From CAMASH01 sp041746635 (GTDB taxonomy: Bacteria; Verrucomicrobiota; Verrucomicrobiia; Chthoniobacterales; Terrimicrobiaceae): 64,000 nucleotides of DNA. The DNA lies in contig JBGTGQ010000054.1 in the NCBI GenBank assembly GCA_041746635.1, positions 1 through 64,000 on the forward strand, given 5' to 3'. Both the position numbers and the translations under genes were made by a program. Shown here piece after piece: positions 63,958 to 64,000 of this stretch. The notes beneath the pieces are model-generated. The model did no database searches, was not told the DNA's origin, and worked only from the letters and a program-made list of their open reading frames with translations. The stretch's first letter is position 1; every line of letters begins with the position of its first letter.

Positions 63958-64000
63958 GGCGGCGGCAGAAAGGCGGTGGAGAGCTGTCGTTCGACAAAGG

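Overview
The window looks like chromosomal DNA of a member of the Verrucomicrobiota. The F-type ATP synthase operon (atpB-E-F-H-A-G-D-C), a long-form serA, a CBS-containing site-2 protease and GYF_2/DUF1573 proteins fit that phylum. This is inferred from protein character; there is no rRNA or other marker to confirm it. No rRNA, complete tRNA or CRISPR array was seen.

Layout. (1) 1-1.4 kb: a start-less Ig-like reading frame and a small secreted protein. (2) 1.6-15.0 kb: a tightly packed plus-strand run of envelope genes, most overlapping by 4-26 nt: bitopic membrane protein, secreted repeat protein, ABCG-like transporter, secreted alpha/beta-hydrolase, GYF_2-hydrolase fusion, O-antigen-ligase-like protein, rhodanese, MauE/DoxX, ICMT-like methyltransferase and two GT-C-like glycosyltransferases. 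(3) 15.0-22.4 kb: a module present twice. Each copy has a near-identical promoter, a 58-aa membrane peptide ending in SSC-Ser9-GE and a large secreted YD/RHS-like protein, followed by small secreted proteins of changing identity. This is the best candidate for an undescribed system. (4) 22.4-26.4 kb: a helicase-associated-domain protein, three small HTH regulators and a LytS/LytTR-type two-component pair. (5) 26.4-46.7 kb: an integrative element with VirB2-B3-B4-lipoprotein-B5-B6-B8, then B9-B10-lipoprotein, accessory genes, an excisionase-like gene and a tyrosine recombinase. No relaxase, coupling protein or VirB11 is visible. A five-gene minus-strand defence block (type IIG/IIL restriction-modification enzyme, HEPN protein, NdpA-like protein, PD-(D/E)XK-like nuclease, unknown) sits between virB8 and virB9. 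The same hairpin precedes both T4SS halves. (6) 46.6-49.4 kb: two tRNA-3'-end-like direct repeats flank an AbiE toxin-antitoxin pair, followed by a deletion scar joining virB3 to xis remnants. (7) 49.4-53.1 kb: a Fic protein with an operator-like promoter, then decayed genes (hybrid sensor kinase, MOSC, nitrate reductase, possible DUF1015). (8) 53.1-64 kb: core genes serA, a receiver protein, the site-2 protease, the ATP synthase operon and a YacP-like NYN protein.

How the parts work together. Region 2 could build or modify something at the cell surface; its rhodanese, MauE, methyltransferase and glycosyltransferases lie directly upstream of the Cys/Ser-tailed peptides, so those peptides are plausible substrates or partners (inference). 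Regions 4-6 look like a mobile element with its own regulators, secretion channel, defence cargo and integration machinery, with traces of an earlier related element beside it. In the core region, atpA carries an in-frame TAA where a conserved aromatic residue is expected. This is either a sequencing error or a true lesion in an otherwise intact operon.
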